Of a stretch of 64,000 bases of DNA, positions 1-9,907 are shown one piece after another. Numbering within the stretch: the stretch's first letter is position 1; every line of letters starts with the position of its first letter. The translations under genes and the position numbers were made by a program. This stretch comes from Branchipolynoe longqiensis. Lineage: Eukaryota > Annelida > Polychaeta > Phyllodocida > Polynoidae. The notes beneath the pieces are model-generated. The model was given only the letters and a program-made list of their open reading frames with translations, was not told where the DNA came from and did not search any database. The stretch lies in contig CM059186.1 of the NCBI GenBank assembly GCA_030323885.1, positions 22,773,849 through 22,837,848 of the forward strand, given 5' to 3'.

Positions 1-274
1 GGTTTCAAAAGCTGGTCGAGTCAAACTAATGACTTAAAAATGTATACTTGTCACTTCATAGCCAGGTGCTCAGCATTATTAGGATAGGGCAAGGACTGGT
101 TGGCTCAGTGTTATGATAATGTGACTGAGTGGGATATCAGATCATGGTGCAGGTGGATGGGTCTCCCAGTGGGGCAGCACTATAAAATCGCCATGAGTGT
201 GCACTGTCACAAGTCAGAACCCGCCCTGATATATGTTGGCAGGATGTAAAACTCCAGCAACCAACCAACCAATC
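1..274 (+). repeat. SINE-A copy, 5' end cut by window start
   Basis: This is the body of the main tRNA-derived SINE of the window. It runs from the tail of its tRNA-like head (TTCAAAAGCTGGTCGAGTC) through the conserved block ending near GACGTAAAACTCCAACAACC, with a CCAACCAACC tail. About 35 relatives follow on both strands. Confidence 0.85.
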
Positions 275-644
275 AAATCCAATAATGGCCAGTGTAGTTA
301 CGCAATTGTCTATGAGCTTTGATGGGCTTTAAAATTAAGCAATTGTCTTTGAGTCTTTTTTAGGTGGGTATTCTTTTTTTGTGTTTAACAAACAAACAAA
401 AAAGAATTTGCCCATCATTTCAAAATTGTGGTTGATTCGGCGGGAGGAGCTGGCGCCACCCTGTGAGCTCATCCCGAACTAGCTCACTCTCAGATTACAC
501 TGCACGGCCCATACTCCCCGTTTGGTGGAGTAGCTCCTGACCAAAACTTCAAAATTACAAAACAAGTAACCAATTCTTTCTCCAACCACGTCAATCCAGC
601 CACACTCATTAAAACACTGCGTTGAGAACCTAAAGCAAAGCACA
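275..644. other. Intergenic stretch, no gene seen
   Basis: AT-rich sequence up to about 430, then a GC-richer part leading into the open frame at 645. I see no repeat family that recurs elsewhere in the window. Confidence 0.4.
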
Positions 645-1109
645 ATGCACCGAGTGAGATGTACGACATGCACCCGGGTGGTGATAGCACACAGGCAACC
701 CAAAAAAGCTCTGCCGGCCCAGGATCTCAACATATCCAGCACCAGCAGCAAACAAGATGGCGATGACACTCAAAGGGCCATGACGCCAGCACCACATGCC
801 CAGAAAGCCCCCGCCACTGCAAAGGCGAAATGCAAGCTTCCCACAAAAACCCAGCAAGGAGAGATTATCCTCCAAATGCAAGCAGCAATGGCAGCGATGG
901 AAAAAAGGTGGATCAATGCAGAGGAACGAGCCGAGCAACAAGGGAAGGCGCTCACAGAGGCGACAGCGGCATTAGCCACTGCGACTGCGGCACAGCTAGC
1001 AGCTCTGACGAGGCCGCCAACGACGCCCCCAGTTGGCCGCCTGTGCCGCTGGGACTCCCGGGACACAAACCACAACCGGGAAATGCACACGAGAATCCTC
1101 TCACCCTGA
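645..1109 (+). CDS. Gag-like open frame, unidentified
   Basis: A 154-residue open frame, unusual for this AT-rich window in being GC-rich and in having biased codon content. Residues 1-60 are basic with a CTTC pair. Residues about 75-115 are rich in Ala, Glu and Gln with heptad-like spacing, suggesting a coiled coil. A Pro/Thr stretch follows. After its stop, an overlapping +1 frame stays open to about 1197 with peptide-like sequence (DPRQIVQQMYAHQ), which could mean a frameshift in a longer frame. The composition recalls retrotransposon gag proteins, but I see no zinc knuckle or other diagnostic motif. It could equally be a host exon or chance. It does not continue into the neighbouring DIRS, which lies on the other strand. 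Confidence 0.3.
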   Translation: MHRVRCTTCTRVVIAHRQPKKALPAQDLNISSTSSKQDGDDTQRAMTPAPHAQKAPATAKAKCKLPTKTQQGEIILQMQAAMAAMEKRWINAEERAEQQGKALTEATAALATATAAQLAALTRPPTTPPVGRLCRWDSRDTNHNREMHTRILSP

Positions 1110-1403
1110 TCGCCGACCCCCGCCAGATCGTTCAGCAGATGTACGCCCACCAGGCCTCGCAATTCCAAATTTTTGGAAGCCGAATAAGACTATTAAGAGG
1201 TTTGGTACCTGTATATGTATATATATATTGTATAGATAGCATTATATACTGCTACAAAGTGTTGTCAGGTATTGTTCTCTGCGCGTGCGTGCCTCTGATA
1301 ATACCATGCAATTAGTCTGCACGCGACCTGCCATTCTTCCTTAAAGGGGTTGTAACATCAACAAAACAACTCTACTTATCCCATTATGAGCAAGTACGAC
1401 TAG

Positions 1404-1442
<39 letters not shown>

Positions 1443-1596
1443 GCAGAGTGACAGTTGGCTCACGGTATAGGAGGCGGGGGGAGTAGAGAGTGACCCGCTC
1501 CGCAGCAAATAACATGGCAGAAGATGGTAATGGGGGGAAACATTTAGGGGCTGCCGTTATTTATATCCACATAATGAATTACATAGTACATATATA
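1110..1596. other. Spacer with (TA)n microsatellite
   Basis: Contains a (TA)n run at about 1403-1438 and otherwise unremarkable sequence up to the DIRS terminus. Confidence 0.5.
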
Positions 1597-1714
1597 TAGT
1601 ATAGTTATACGAGTCTTACCTTGGTACAGATGATGGATAACTGTTGTTTTACCGAGGTATAAGCCTCGGATAGATGTGGGCTAGGGAGAGGTAAGCACGT
1701 CCGGTACCAGCAAT
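1597..1714 (-). repeat. DIRS 3' inverted terminal repeat
   Basis: The terminal extension 1597-1686 (from TAGTATAGTTATACGAGTC to GTGGGCTAGGG) is repeated in reverse complement at 1821-1910. The inner part 1681-1714 mirrors 6961-6994 at the other end. Confidence 0.88.
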
Positions 1715-1820
1715 CTTAACCTACTTATTGAGGATAAAAATGACTTTCAAACAATGGATACTATTACTTTACCGAAAAGGTACACCAACGGAATAGATGT
1801 GGCAGGGTGTGGCGGGAGGG

Positions 1821-1955
1821 CCCTAGCCCACATCTATCCGAGGCTTATACCTCGGTAAAACAACAGTTATCCATCATCTGTACCAAGGTAAGACTCGTAT
1901 AACTATACTATTTTACCTCGGTAAACAGCCTCAGGCTAGCCTCAGGCTAGGGAGA
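1821..1955 (-). repeat. DIRS internal complementary region (ICR)
   Basis: Positions 1821-1910 complement the 3' terminal extension and 1911-1955 complement the 5' terminal extension. The two meet at 1910/1911, so the region represents the joined ends of the element. This is diagnostic for DIRS1-like elements as opposed to PAT or Ngaro types with split direct repeats. Confidence 0.88.
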
Positions 1956-2038
1956 CCTTTACATAATTCATTTTTATCCTTAATATCATTCTTTCTTATT
2001 ATTATAACATTCTAAATTTTTGTTCTCACCTATTCTTG

Positions 2039-3149
2039 TTAGTTGGCGAGAAGACGCTTTGCAACGCCGGTAGGCTTTTCTAGTCGTTTATTATAATGTT
2101 TTGCGAACGACTTAGCCGTCTTCCAGCCTGCATGCGCTAGTATTCTTTTCACAGAAATACCAAGCACCCGTGCCTTGGAGACCATGGCTCCTCTAGTTGA
2201 GTGGGAAGAGTATTTACTCGTATCCACTCCAGCCAATTTCAACACCGTAATTGTCCATCTGGCAAGTGTGTCTCGTGAAATCGCCTTATGTGGCTTTATA
2301 AAGCTCACTAATAGTTGTTGTGATGCACGTAAATCCTTTGTCTTGTATATATAAGCCCGTATGGCCGACACAACACATAATTTCCGATCATTCGGAAAAA
2401 CAGTCTAAGTGAACCGTTGATAAAGGGTCACCTAACGTGTTCGATTTAAGCAATTTTTCTAAATCAAACGTAGCTTGTTCCTTGTCTATTTCTAATCCAG
2501 TTAAGGATAAAGCAACAATCGTCTGTCCTCTATGTCCGGTTACTAACAATAACAGGACCGCGACCTTAAAACCTAACTGTTTTATATCTAACCACGAGTT
2601 GTGAGGCCAAGCCTGAAACAACTTAAATACTATAGAAACATCCCAAAACCGACTATACTTTGGTTTTGGAGGATTCCTTTGATAAATTGAACGAAGTAAA
2701 TAACAAATAACATAATGTTTTCCAACTGTTTCGCCATCAATTCTAGGTAATATAATTGATAACGCACACCTCGCCGCATTAATCGATCCAAAGGAAAGTC
2801 CTTCATCCTCTAGAGAACGAAGAAACCGAGCTACTTGTGAAATCTTTGGATTTGTTGGCTTAACTTTCATTAACAAACAATGTACACCCCATTTCTTTAA
2901 ATAGGTTGTATACATTTTGACAGTTCCTGGCCTCCAGGCATCCGATACTATCCTATCCTCAGTAATTCTGTCCAATCCAAATTGCTGTAGCTGCTTCCTT
3001 AGAAAAGGAATGCCAATAGGGGCGTCGTTGACACATCGCCGTGAACCACTAGCGGTCCGTGGTGCGTCAGATTCCCGAGTTTTCTTGGGAATCGTATATG
3101 ATCTTTTGCCAGTTGTGAAACTGCTGGCAGCCAAGGTTGCGTGTCCCAA
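2039..3149 (-). pseudogene. DIRS tyrosine recombinase, one frameshift
   Basis: Two frames encode one recombinase. The first (3149-2388, 253 residues, no ATG at its start) holds the N-terminal core-binding part and catalytic box I with the first Arg in TGHRGQTI at about residue 208. It stops at 2388. The second frame (2371-2039, 110 residues) continues in another register and carries H57 and R60 (HSTRG), H80/W83 (AHAGW) and the nucleophile Y93 (KHYNK). Together the R-H-R-Y set is complete. The break lies near a T5 run at about 2398-2402, so one inserted or lost base explains it. It may be an inactivating mutation or a sequencing error. The recombinase integrates the circular DNA copy of the element. 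Confidence 0.88.
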
Positions 3150-4849
3150 TCGGGCACCACCAGTATCGCATGTGTCCCTTCCAAGCCGATTTTTCTCACT
3201 ACTCGGCTGATAATGCTAAATGGTGGGAAAATATAAAAATAATTATTTTCCCAGGTAATAGCAAACGCATCTACTTTCCAAGCATCCGGTTCAGGATGCC
3301 AAGAAACATAACAGGGTAACTTGTTATTATTTCGTGATGCAAACAAGTCAACTTCAGGTGTACCCCATTTTTCACAAACGAAGTTAAACAAAGGTGTAGA
3401 GAGAGACCACTCTAAATGGTCATGGAAATTTCTACTTTTATAATCTGCAAGTGTATTTTGTGACCCTGGAATATGCGCTACAGTCAGCCAGACTTTTTGA
3501 GCCTGTGCCCAGTTCCAAATCAGTTTAGATAACTGATTGCAAGACTTTGATTTAGTTCCACCCATGTTACGAATATATGCCATGGCAGTAGTATTATCAG
3601 TTAGTATTCTAACCTGTGATTTATTTATCTTTACTAAACTACGTAAGCCCAGATAAATAGCACGCAATTCTAGTGCATTAATATAGTCTGATTTTTCATC
3701 ATCAAGCCATCTACCTCCTGTTGTGACCCCATCTCGATGAGCTCCCCAACCTTCTAACGAAGCATCAGTAGTAATTACTGTATTAGGTTCCGCCATGCGG
3801 ATTGGATTTGGTGAACTTGCTATATGTTGCATCCACCATCCAATATCCTGTAACCCTTCTTGCGAAATAAACATCTTTCGCTCAAAATTGCCTTTAGTTC
3901 GTGCTAACGCTAAATTTTTATCTATTTCTAGCGACTTAATATGGGCCTTCCCATATAACACAGCAGGTGCATATGATGTCATTATGCCAATAAGAACAGC
4001 AACCTGTCTAATTTTAGGCTTTGATAACTTAATAAGCTGAGTCGCTGTAGTCATAAACTTAATTAGTTTTTGTTCTGTTATCGACACTGTAAGGGACTGT
4101 GTATCCAGAATAAACCCTAAACATTTGAGTTGTTTTGTTGGTTTAAAAACTGACTTTTGTCGATGTACATAAAACCCCAATTTATTGAGTAATGCACATA
4201 AATCCAAAACTGCATTCTCACAACCAATTTGTGTTGATGCTATAATAAAAGAATCATCTATGTATGGAAACATTATGTGACCCTTCCTCGCCATTACCGA
4301 GAAAACAGGTTTAAGCAATTTAGTAAATAAACGAGGCGCACAAGCTAAGCCATTCGGCATGCAAGTAAACTCATAGAGTTGGTTATCCCAAATAAATCGA
4401 AGAAATTTTCGGTATTGTTCCATTATGGGAAGCGTATAATATGCATCTTGTAAATCAACACTAGCCATCCACACATCTGGTGTAATCAGATCTCGTGCCG
4501 TATCTAGAGAGAACATTTTAAAATGTCGATATTCCACCCTTTTATTAAGGATTGTTAAATCCAGGATCATTCGAACATCACCATTAGGCTTCGGTCTCGA
4601 GAAAATGTTTGAAATAAACTGTCCTGAACAGTGTGTCACTTTTTGTATAATTCCTTTCTCAAAGAATTTATGTACCTGTTTAGTTAGTGCTTCTCGTTCA
4701 ACTGGTTGAATGTTATATGGAAAAGGTATTATACTTTGTACAGGAATTTGTGTGAAGGGAATGTGAACACCCCTAACTATTTTTAAAATTTCTTGGTCAC
4801 TAGTAATTTTGTGCCACTCAGAAATATGATTATTAATATTACCAGCCAC
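2999..4849 (-). CDS. DIRS reverse transcriptase-RNase H
   Basis: A 616-residue frame copying element RNA into DNA. Reverse transcriptase: RPKPNGDVRMILDL at residues 85-98, VDLQDAYYTLPI at 131-142 (motif A), MPNGLACAP at 164-172, and the catalytic YIDD at 196-199. RNase H: TTDAS with D362, E394 in ALELRA, D418 in LTDNT, and D469 in NTLADY, giving a complete acidic set. A DIRS-typical tail follows (EVDLFASRNNNKLPCY at about 499-514). Position 4849 is a GTG, not an ATG. The same frame stays open upstream through the end of gag (checked to about 4990) without an ATG, so expression by frameshift or internal initiation from gag is likely. Its 3' end overlaps the recombinase frame by 151 bp. No methyltransferase domain is visible. 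Confidence 0.93.
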   Translation of the reverse strand: MAGNINNHISEWHKITSDQEILKIVRGVHIPFTQIPVQSIIPFPYNIQPVEREALTKQVHKFFEKGIIQKVTHCSGQFISNIFSRPKPNGDVRMILDLTILNKRVEYRHFKMFSLDTARDLITPDVWMASVDLQDAYYTLPIMEQYRKFLRFIWDNQLYEFTCMPNGLACAPRLFTKLLKPVFSVMARKGHIMFPYIDDSFIIASTQIGCENAVLDLCALLNKLGFYVHRQKSVFKPTKQLKCLGFILDTQSLTVSITEQKLIKFMTTATQLIKLSKPKIRQVAVLIGIMTSYAPAVLYGKAHIKSLEIDKNLALARTKGNFERKMFISQEGLQDIGWWMQHIASSPNPIRMAEPNTVITTDASLEGWGAHRDGVTTGGRWLDDEKSDYINALELRAIYLGLRSLVKINKSQVRILTDNTTAMAYIRNMGGTKSKSCNQLSKLIWNWAQAQKVWLTVAHIPGSQNTLADYKSRNFHDHLEWSLSTPLFNFVCEKWGTPEVDLFASRNNNKLPCYVSWHPEPDAWKVDAFAITWENNYFYIFPPFSIISRVVRKIGLEGTHAILVVPDWDTQPWLPAVSQLAKDHIRFPRKLGNLTHHGPLVVHGDVSTTPLLAFLF

Positions 4850-4914
4850 AAAGTTGCTTACAGTTTGTGTGTTTTTAGAGGCTGCAGGGACTTGTAAAGT
4901 TTGTGTTTGGACCT

Positions 4915-6273
4915 CTACTTGGACCCGCCCCTGGGGAAAGGTCTCAACGAGTTGACCCCTCGGCCTATTGGCCGTGCGGTGTTGTCGGTCCAGCCTGGGC
5001 GAGCGCCCCGGCCCCGAAACCCTTGACCGAAGTTTGAGCTCGGTCTGGTTCCTCTGGTGAACCGTCGTGGACGAAAATCCCCTCGTGACTTTTTGAAACG
5101 AGGAACTTCCTGTTTCTTCTTGCCATCCATGTTTTTGCCACTCTTGGCTGCAGTCTCTACCTCTTTATAGAGGTATTGTAGTTGACCGCCAAACATCTTG
5201 GTGTTATCTAAGGGTTTCCCTTTAATCGGCTCTGGAGCAAGATAAAGCGTAAACTCCTTGCCCTCATTATCGGTAACCTTCTTAGAGCGAGCCACTTCCT
5301 TGCCAGCATCTGTGCAAACTGACTTGAAGACATTTTCATATCTTCGATACGACAGGTAATTACCTGCCGCCGCTAACACTGCAATGCCTTTGTCCATTGT
5401 CTTAGCCAAAGACGAGAACTTATTTTCACTCTGCATCCTATTAGCCACAGGAACAATAGCTGTCAGGGTAGCCAACACTGCCTTATGCACTGTGTGCAAC
5501 ACATCCTCAAACTTCTTACGGTCATCCGTCATATTGACATCCCGATCCATTTCTTTAATGATGGAGTTGGGAACACCCTTTATGCCTGTTAACTCATCTC
5601 CTAACTTGGAGATAACCTCCGCCGGTTTAAACGTGCGAAAATGACCATTCACGGTCTCGCGCATAAGCGTAGTGGTTTTAACTCGCTTAGCCTTTGGCTT
5701 CTCCACCTTCTTAGCCACTTTAGTGCCAATGTCCGCATAGACACCTTCATATATGGTGTCTGAGTCTGATTCCGTAGAAGTAGACTCAGTAGACGAATCA
5801 GAAGAATAATATTTCCTCTTCCTCTTCTTCTTTTTGGACTTAGTCTTCCGCTTTTTGCGAAAACCAGTCTCTGCCCGCTCCTTGGTGAATTCATCACCCG
5901 AAGAAATCACCTGTTTCTTCTTCTTCCTCCGTTTAGGAGAAGGAGGAGGAGGAGCCTTAAGCTCCACCGCTGAGTCTGTGTCCAAGAAATCCTCATACGA
6001 ATCCTCTTGGACACTCGGCCTACGCCGCTTCCGAGACACGGGCGATTTGGAAGTCAAGATGTGGCTTTCCAACCGTGCAAAGCGAGCCTCCCAATCTGGA
6101 GGCGCAGGCACATCAGGCACTGCGTCCTCGCCCGGGTCGGAGAGGATATGCGCCCGGGGCTGTGTCGACGGCCCTGCCGACAACACAGGTGAGGAGTCGT
6201 ACTCCTCGTCCACTCCACTCGGAACACGCCCCTCGGCTGCTGCTGCACCGCGCTTACTCCGCTTCGTGGCCAT
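4915..6273 (-). CDS. DIRS gag-like protein
   Basis: A 452-residue frame starting at an ATG (6271-6273). The N-terminus is acidic and Ser/Pro-rich, with MATKRSKRG at the start. Residues about 105-165 are strongly basic with Lys/Arg runs, followed by a Ser/Thr/Asp stretch. The middle (about 195-370) looks folded and carries no zinc knuckle. The C-terminus from about 385 is Arg/Gly-rich with RGG-type motifs (TRGTRPS, FRGRGARP, FPRGGSK), as expected for a nucleic-acid-binding particle protein. In DIRS elements the first frame takes this place and is presumed to package RNA. Identification rests on position and composition; gag sequences are poorly conserved. The stop TAG lies at 4915-4917, and the RT frame overlaps its 3' end. 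Confidence 0.8.
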   Translation of the reverse strand: MATKRSKRGAAAAEGRVPSGVDEEYDSSPVLSAGPSTQPRAHILSDPGEDAVPDVPAPPDWEARFARLESHILTSKSPVSRKRRRPSVQEDSYEDFLDTDSAVELKAPPPPSPKRRKKKKQVISSGDEFTKERAETGFRKKRKTKSKKKKRKRKYYSSDSSTESTSTESDSDTIYEGVYADIGTKVAKKVEKPKAKRVKTTTLMRETVNGHFRTFKPAEVISKLGDELTGIKGVPNSIIKEMDRDVNMTDDRKKFEDVLHTVHKAVLATLTAIVPVANRMQSENKFSSLAKTMDKGIAVLAAAGNYLSYRRYENVFKSVCTDAGKEVARSKKVTDNEGKEFTLYLAPEPIKGKPLDNTKMFGGQLQYLYKEVETAAKSGKNMDGKKKQEVPRFKKSRGDFRPRRFTRGTRPSSNFGQGFRGRGARPGWTDNTARPIGRGVNSLRPFPRGGSK

Positions 6274-6960
6274 CAGGAACTGTAAACAAAGATTTTTGGT
6301 CAGTCCTGGTATATATATTTGTCACAATTTGGTTGTTTCAAACTCAATTGGACATCTGGTGGTGTTAGAGAACGTGTTTATACCGTTATAACACAGGCGT
6401 AATAAGCTAAATTTGTGCGTGGATTGTGGGTCAAACCCAAATCTTTACGCGGGGTCGGGACCAGTGTATCGGCCCGCCCATCCCTCTGTTCCGCACACTT
6501 CTCCCACCTGTGACTACTACGTCAACAAGTTGGAGAAAATGCTACGAAACTCGGAGAAACGCCTGAAAAAGTTTTGTCTAGGGGAGTCTATAAAAGAAAC
6601 CCAGGAGCATCTCCAACATTACTCTCTATTAGAGTACGAGAGAATTTCCACATGAGATAGGGCGAAACCCACATCTCTACCCATAGTCACACGGTGACCC
6701 GGGTGTTGACAGAACCGCTAATGACCGGTTTGGTTCCTTCGAGAAACCCACTCGAGTGTTCTATCCTTGGTTGTTTATAACCAAATAACTCGTCCAAATT
6801 GGACCAACGAAAGTCTAAACTTTCCATATTGATGCTCTAATGCATCATAATTAAGCTAACCACAGTTTTTATAATACTTACTGCGTATTTGCTTGTATGT
6901 AGACTAATTTTGCCGGAGCAACCCAACGACACGTTATCCAGTCGTGAGTTGTATATGCTA
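6274..6960 (-). other. DIRS 5' leader, noncoding
   Basis: Sequence between the 5' terminal repeat and the gag ATG. Short frames on either strand have no recognisable content, so I treat it as the untranslated leader and promoter region of the element. Confidence 0.6.
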
Positions 6961-7030
6961 ATTGCTGGTACCGGACGTGCTTACCTCTCCCTAGCCTGAG
7001 GCTAGCCTGAGGCTGTTTACCGAGGTAAAA
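6961..7030 (-). repeat. DIRS 5' inverted terminal repeat
   Basis: Read on the minus strand it starts TTTTACCTCGGTAAACAGCC at 7030. Its inner part, 6994-6961, is the exact reverse complement of 1681-1714. Its outer 45 nt (6986-7030) are exactly complementary to 1911-1955 in the internal complementary region. A short (TA)n run follows outside the element. Confidence 0.9.
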
Positions 7031-7114
7031 TATATATATATATATATAGCGACAAACAACCTGTTCTCTGGGGGCCACCATGGTCTAATTGTCCTTTGAA
7101 CTCTGACCAGGACT

Positions 7115-7504
7115 ATTTAAAAAACGTTACTTGTTACATCATAGCCAGGCACACAGCATTACTAGGATAGGGAAAGGACTGGTTGGCTCAATGTCAGGAT
7201 AATGTGTATTGAGTCGGATATCTGGTCATGGTGCCAGTGGCCTGATTTCCCAGTGGGACAGCACTATAAAGTCACCATGAGTGCGCACTGTCATCAGTTG
7301 GCATAATTAGGATAGGACAAGGACCGGTTGGCTCAGTGTCAGGATAATGTGACTGAGTGGGATGTCCGGTCATAGTGCCGGCAGCTTGATTTCCTAGTGG
7401 GGCAGCACTATAAAGTGGTCATGAGCGCGCACTGTCACAAGTCGGTACCCTTCCTGATATGACCTTAGATGTTGCCAGGACATAAACCTCCAACAACCAA
7501 CCAC
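7115..7504 (+). repeat. Two SINE-A bodies in tandem
   Basis: The first body (7115-7297) lacks a head and tail. The second (7298-7504) starts mid-body at GGCATAATTAGGATAGG and ends CCAACAACCAA. Both are on the plus strand and abut. Confidence 0.75.
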
Positions 7505-7719
7505 CATTCTTCAGCTCACCCTGCTTGGACCGCCTGCGGGACCCAGCCACTAATTTGACAAACGGTCCCCACCCTATTGCCAATTAACCAAGAAGCCCGT
7601 CACCAAGGGAACCTTGTAATTAGCATTGCCTGGGTGTCTCTGGGAGCATGCGTGTCGATCCCTTAATAGCTGATTTGTCGGAGCAGATTTGTCGGAGACT
7701 TCTCGCAATTAAGGAACCA
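7505..7719. other. Intergenic stretch
   Basis: No gene or known repeat seen. A short direct duplication, GATTTGTCGGAG, occurs twice near 7670-7695. Confidence 0.4.
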
Positions 7720-8063
7720 GGTGGGATGGCCGAATGAGTTGAGCATCCGTCTCCTGCTTTGGTAGATCGTAGGATTCCAACCCATGGGTTCAAACACTGG
7801 TCGAGTCAAACCAATGACTTAAAAATTAATACTTGTCACTTCCTAGACAGGCGCTCGGCATCATTAGCATAGGACAAGGACTGGTTGGCTCAGTCTCAGA
7901 ATAATGTCACTGAGTGGGATATCAGGTCATGGTGCCAGCAGCCTGGTCTCCCAGTGGGGCAGCACTATAAAGTCACCATGAGTACACACTGTCACAAGTC
8001 GATACCACTCCTGATATGACCTTATATGTTGCCAGGACGTTAAACTCCAACAACCAACCAACC
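7720..8063 (+). repeat. SINE-A, full length, type 1 head
   Basis: The head reads GGGATGGCCGAATGAGTTGA (A-box-like) and then a B-box-like GGGTTCAAACACTGG. Body and CCAACAACCAACCAACC tail are complete. Confidence 0.88.
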
Positions 8064-8310
8064 TTGCAATTAAGCAGTAAGTGACGCCTCGTTCTGATCG
8101 AAGCATGAAATTGACGAAATGTGCAGAGCTATTTGTAGACCTTGCCTTGAAGAGCAGTATGTAGGTTATTTATATATTAGTTCCATGGCTCATGATTTTG
8201 GTTTATGTATTATTTTGTTTATAAGGGGCAGTGGGAAGACAACCATTAATGGCTACACTGTTCCTGCAATTTCTATTTTCAACAAGTTAGTTCATGTTTG
8301 TGGAATATGT
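8064..8310. other. Intergenic stretch, no gene seen
   Basis: Short open frames only; nothing recognised. Confidence 0.4.
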
Positions 8311-8541
8311 GAAGAGTTCAGGCACAAAACCATGTAAGCGCCAATCCAAAAATGTAGTTTAAATAAAAGATTTCTATCTGAAAATAATGTTAGCAGTGGT
8401 TAGTTCTCACTAATTCCAATTTTCATATGATCACACGGTTATGGAGCAATGAACAAAAGAGAAGGAATTGAGGGTTTGATTTCAATGTTTATCTCCATTT
8501 TTGAATCGGTATTTACGTGACAGTTTGCGCCTGAACGCTTC
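8311..8541. mobile_element. MITE, family TTCAGGCGCAAAAC
   Basis: Inverted ends GAAGAGTTCAGGCACAAAAC (8311) and GCGCCTGAACGCTTC (ending 8541) enclose about 230 bp without coding capacity. Two related copies lie back to back at 28654-29088. Confidence 0.7.
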
Positions 8542-8689
8542 ATTTAAAGAAATTGTGAATAAACAATTTCTAAAATGTCTAACTGTCCTACATAGATTCG
8601 AACCTATGAATCCAATTTCAATACTTAAGCAGTCATTGCAGTTTGGTGCGCCTGCGCTGTGCGCCTATCCTCGAAATAACGCATTTCGG

Positions 8690-8858
8690 TGGGCACACCA
8701 AAATTAATTTGAAATCTTTTCACTCCAAATATCTCCAACGCTAGCCATTCAAAATAAAAATCACTTCAAACAAAGATAAAGTAGATTATAATGAATCAAC
8801 CTAATATATGTGTCTAAAGATATATATGGCAGAAACTCAAAACCATCGGATTATGAAT
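8690..8858. mobile_element. MITE-1 (TTAA family) 3' fragment
   Basis: Diverged right half of the 350-bp TTAA family: CCAAAATTAATTTG, ATATCTCCAACGCTAGCC and a terminal ACCATCGGATTATG. Confidence 0.6.
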
Positions 8859-8977
8859 GGTAAATACTAATCACCCTTGTCAGATGCCACCTTGCAGATT
8901 TTATGCTGACACAAGTATCTTTTCTGTTTAGCAATATGGCACATCCCAAAAGTATTGGACGTATTTAGCACTCACCA

Positions 8978-9001
8978 GATGGGATGGCCGAATGAGTTAG
9001 A
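8978..9001 (+). repeat. SINE-A head fragment
   Basis: Only the first 24 nt of the type 1 tRNA-like head remain (GGGATGGCCGAATGAGTTAG). They run directly into a TA-rich microsatellite. Confidence 0.6.
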
Positions 9002-9302
9002 GTTATATATATAAATATATATATATATTATTTTTGCTTAATTTCTTATGTGATGTATAACGCGTTATGCGAGTATAAAGGTGTGGAAGGGAATTAACCC
9101 CTCCTTATTATTAGTATGTCCTAATTATTGTTATTATTACAATACATACTGTACTGCCTCCTCCATCTTGACTGGTGGCGCCACCCCCAGCTGCGCCCGG
9201 TACCCGCCTACCCTGAATACTTCACTCGCGCAGCTCCGCCCCTGCCGGATTTTTTGTGAACTATTTCTTAGAGGTGACACTGACCCTCTATTATATATAT
9301 GC

Positions 9303-9333
<31 letters not shown>

Positions 9334-9907
9334 GAGAGAGAGCCAGGATATATGGACTCGTATATGCCAGTGTAAGGGAATGGGCAAGCGGGGGTGAACG
9401 CATAACCGACATAGTTGAGGGAGGTTTGGATTCGATCCGCTAGGCGGCCAGGGTTGAAGGTATACTCAACGTAGTTGACAAGGTTTGGGTTCGATCCACC
9501 AGGCGGCGCCTGACTCCGGTCCCGGCCCCGGGACCAGTGATGAGACAGCTCGCCAGTTTTTCCTCAGACGCCATGTGCATCGCACCTCCACTCTCCTGTT
9601 CATATCTGTATAATTCTGCCAATTCTTATATATGCATATATACAATGAAGGAATCACTTGAAATAATTAAATATCGATATAATAGCTCAGGACGATAGAA
9701 GGGAAATTAAGCAACAATAATTTACATTGTGAATGTGATTATTTAATTCTGTCAATCCTTATATATATATATACAATAGAAGAATTACTCGAATTAAATA
9801 AAGATCAATTTATATATATATTTATGAATTGACTTTTTAAAATCTTGTCATTCTTTATATACACATGTATATATATATATATATATCACTCTTCCTTATA
9901 CTAAGGA
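9002..9907. other. AT microsatellites and unassigned sequence
   Basis: TA-rich runs at about 9003-9028, 9290-9335 and 9760-9885 separate a GC-richer segment (9165-9250, 9440-9560) in which no gene was recognised. Two similar phrases, GGTTTGGATTCGATCCGC and GGTTTGGGTTCGATCCACC, recur 54 bp apart near 9423 and 9482. Confidence 0.45.

Larger units (their letters stand above)
1597..7030 (-). mobile_element. DIRS-type tyrosine-recombinase retrotransposon, near-complete
   Basis: The element reads on the minus strand: gag (6273-4915), RT/RNase H (4849-2999) and tyrosine recombinase (3149-2039). It has no integrase, no LTRs and no poly-A tail. The two ends share an inverted segment (6961-6994 against 1681-1714). 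Beyond it each end has its own terminal extension: 6986-7030 at the 5' end and 1597-1686 at the 3' end. An internal region at 1821-1955 holds the complements of both extensions joined together. This is the internal complementary region known from DIRS-1, thought to template end joining into a circle before recombinase-mediated integration. The length is 5,434 bp. All parts look young apart from a recombinase frameshift. Confidence 0.93.
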
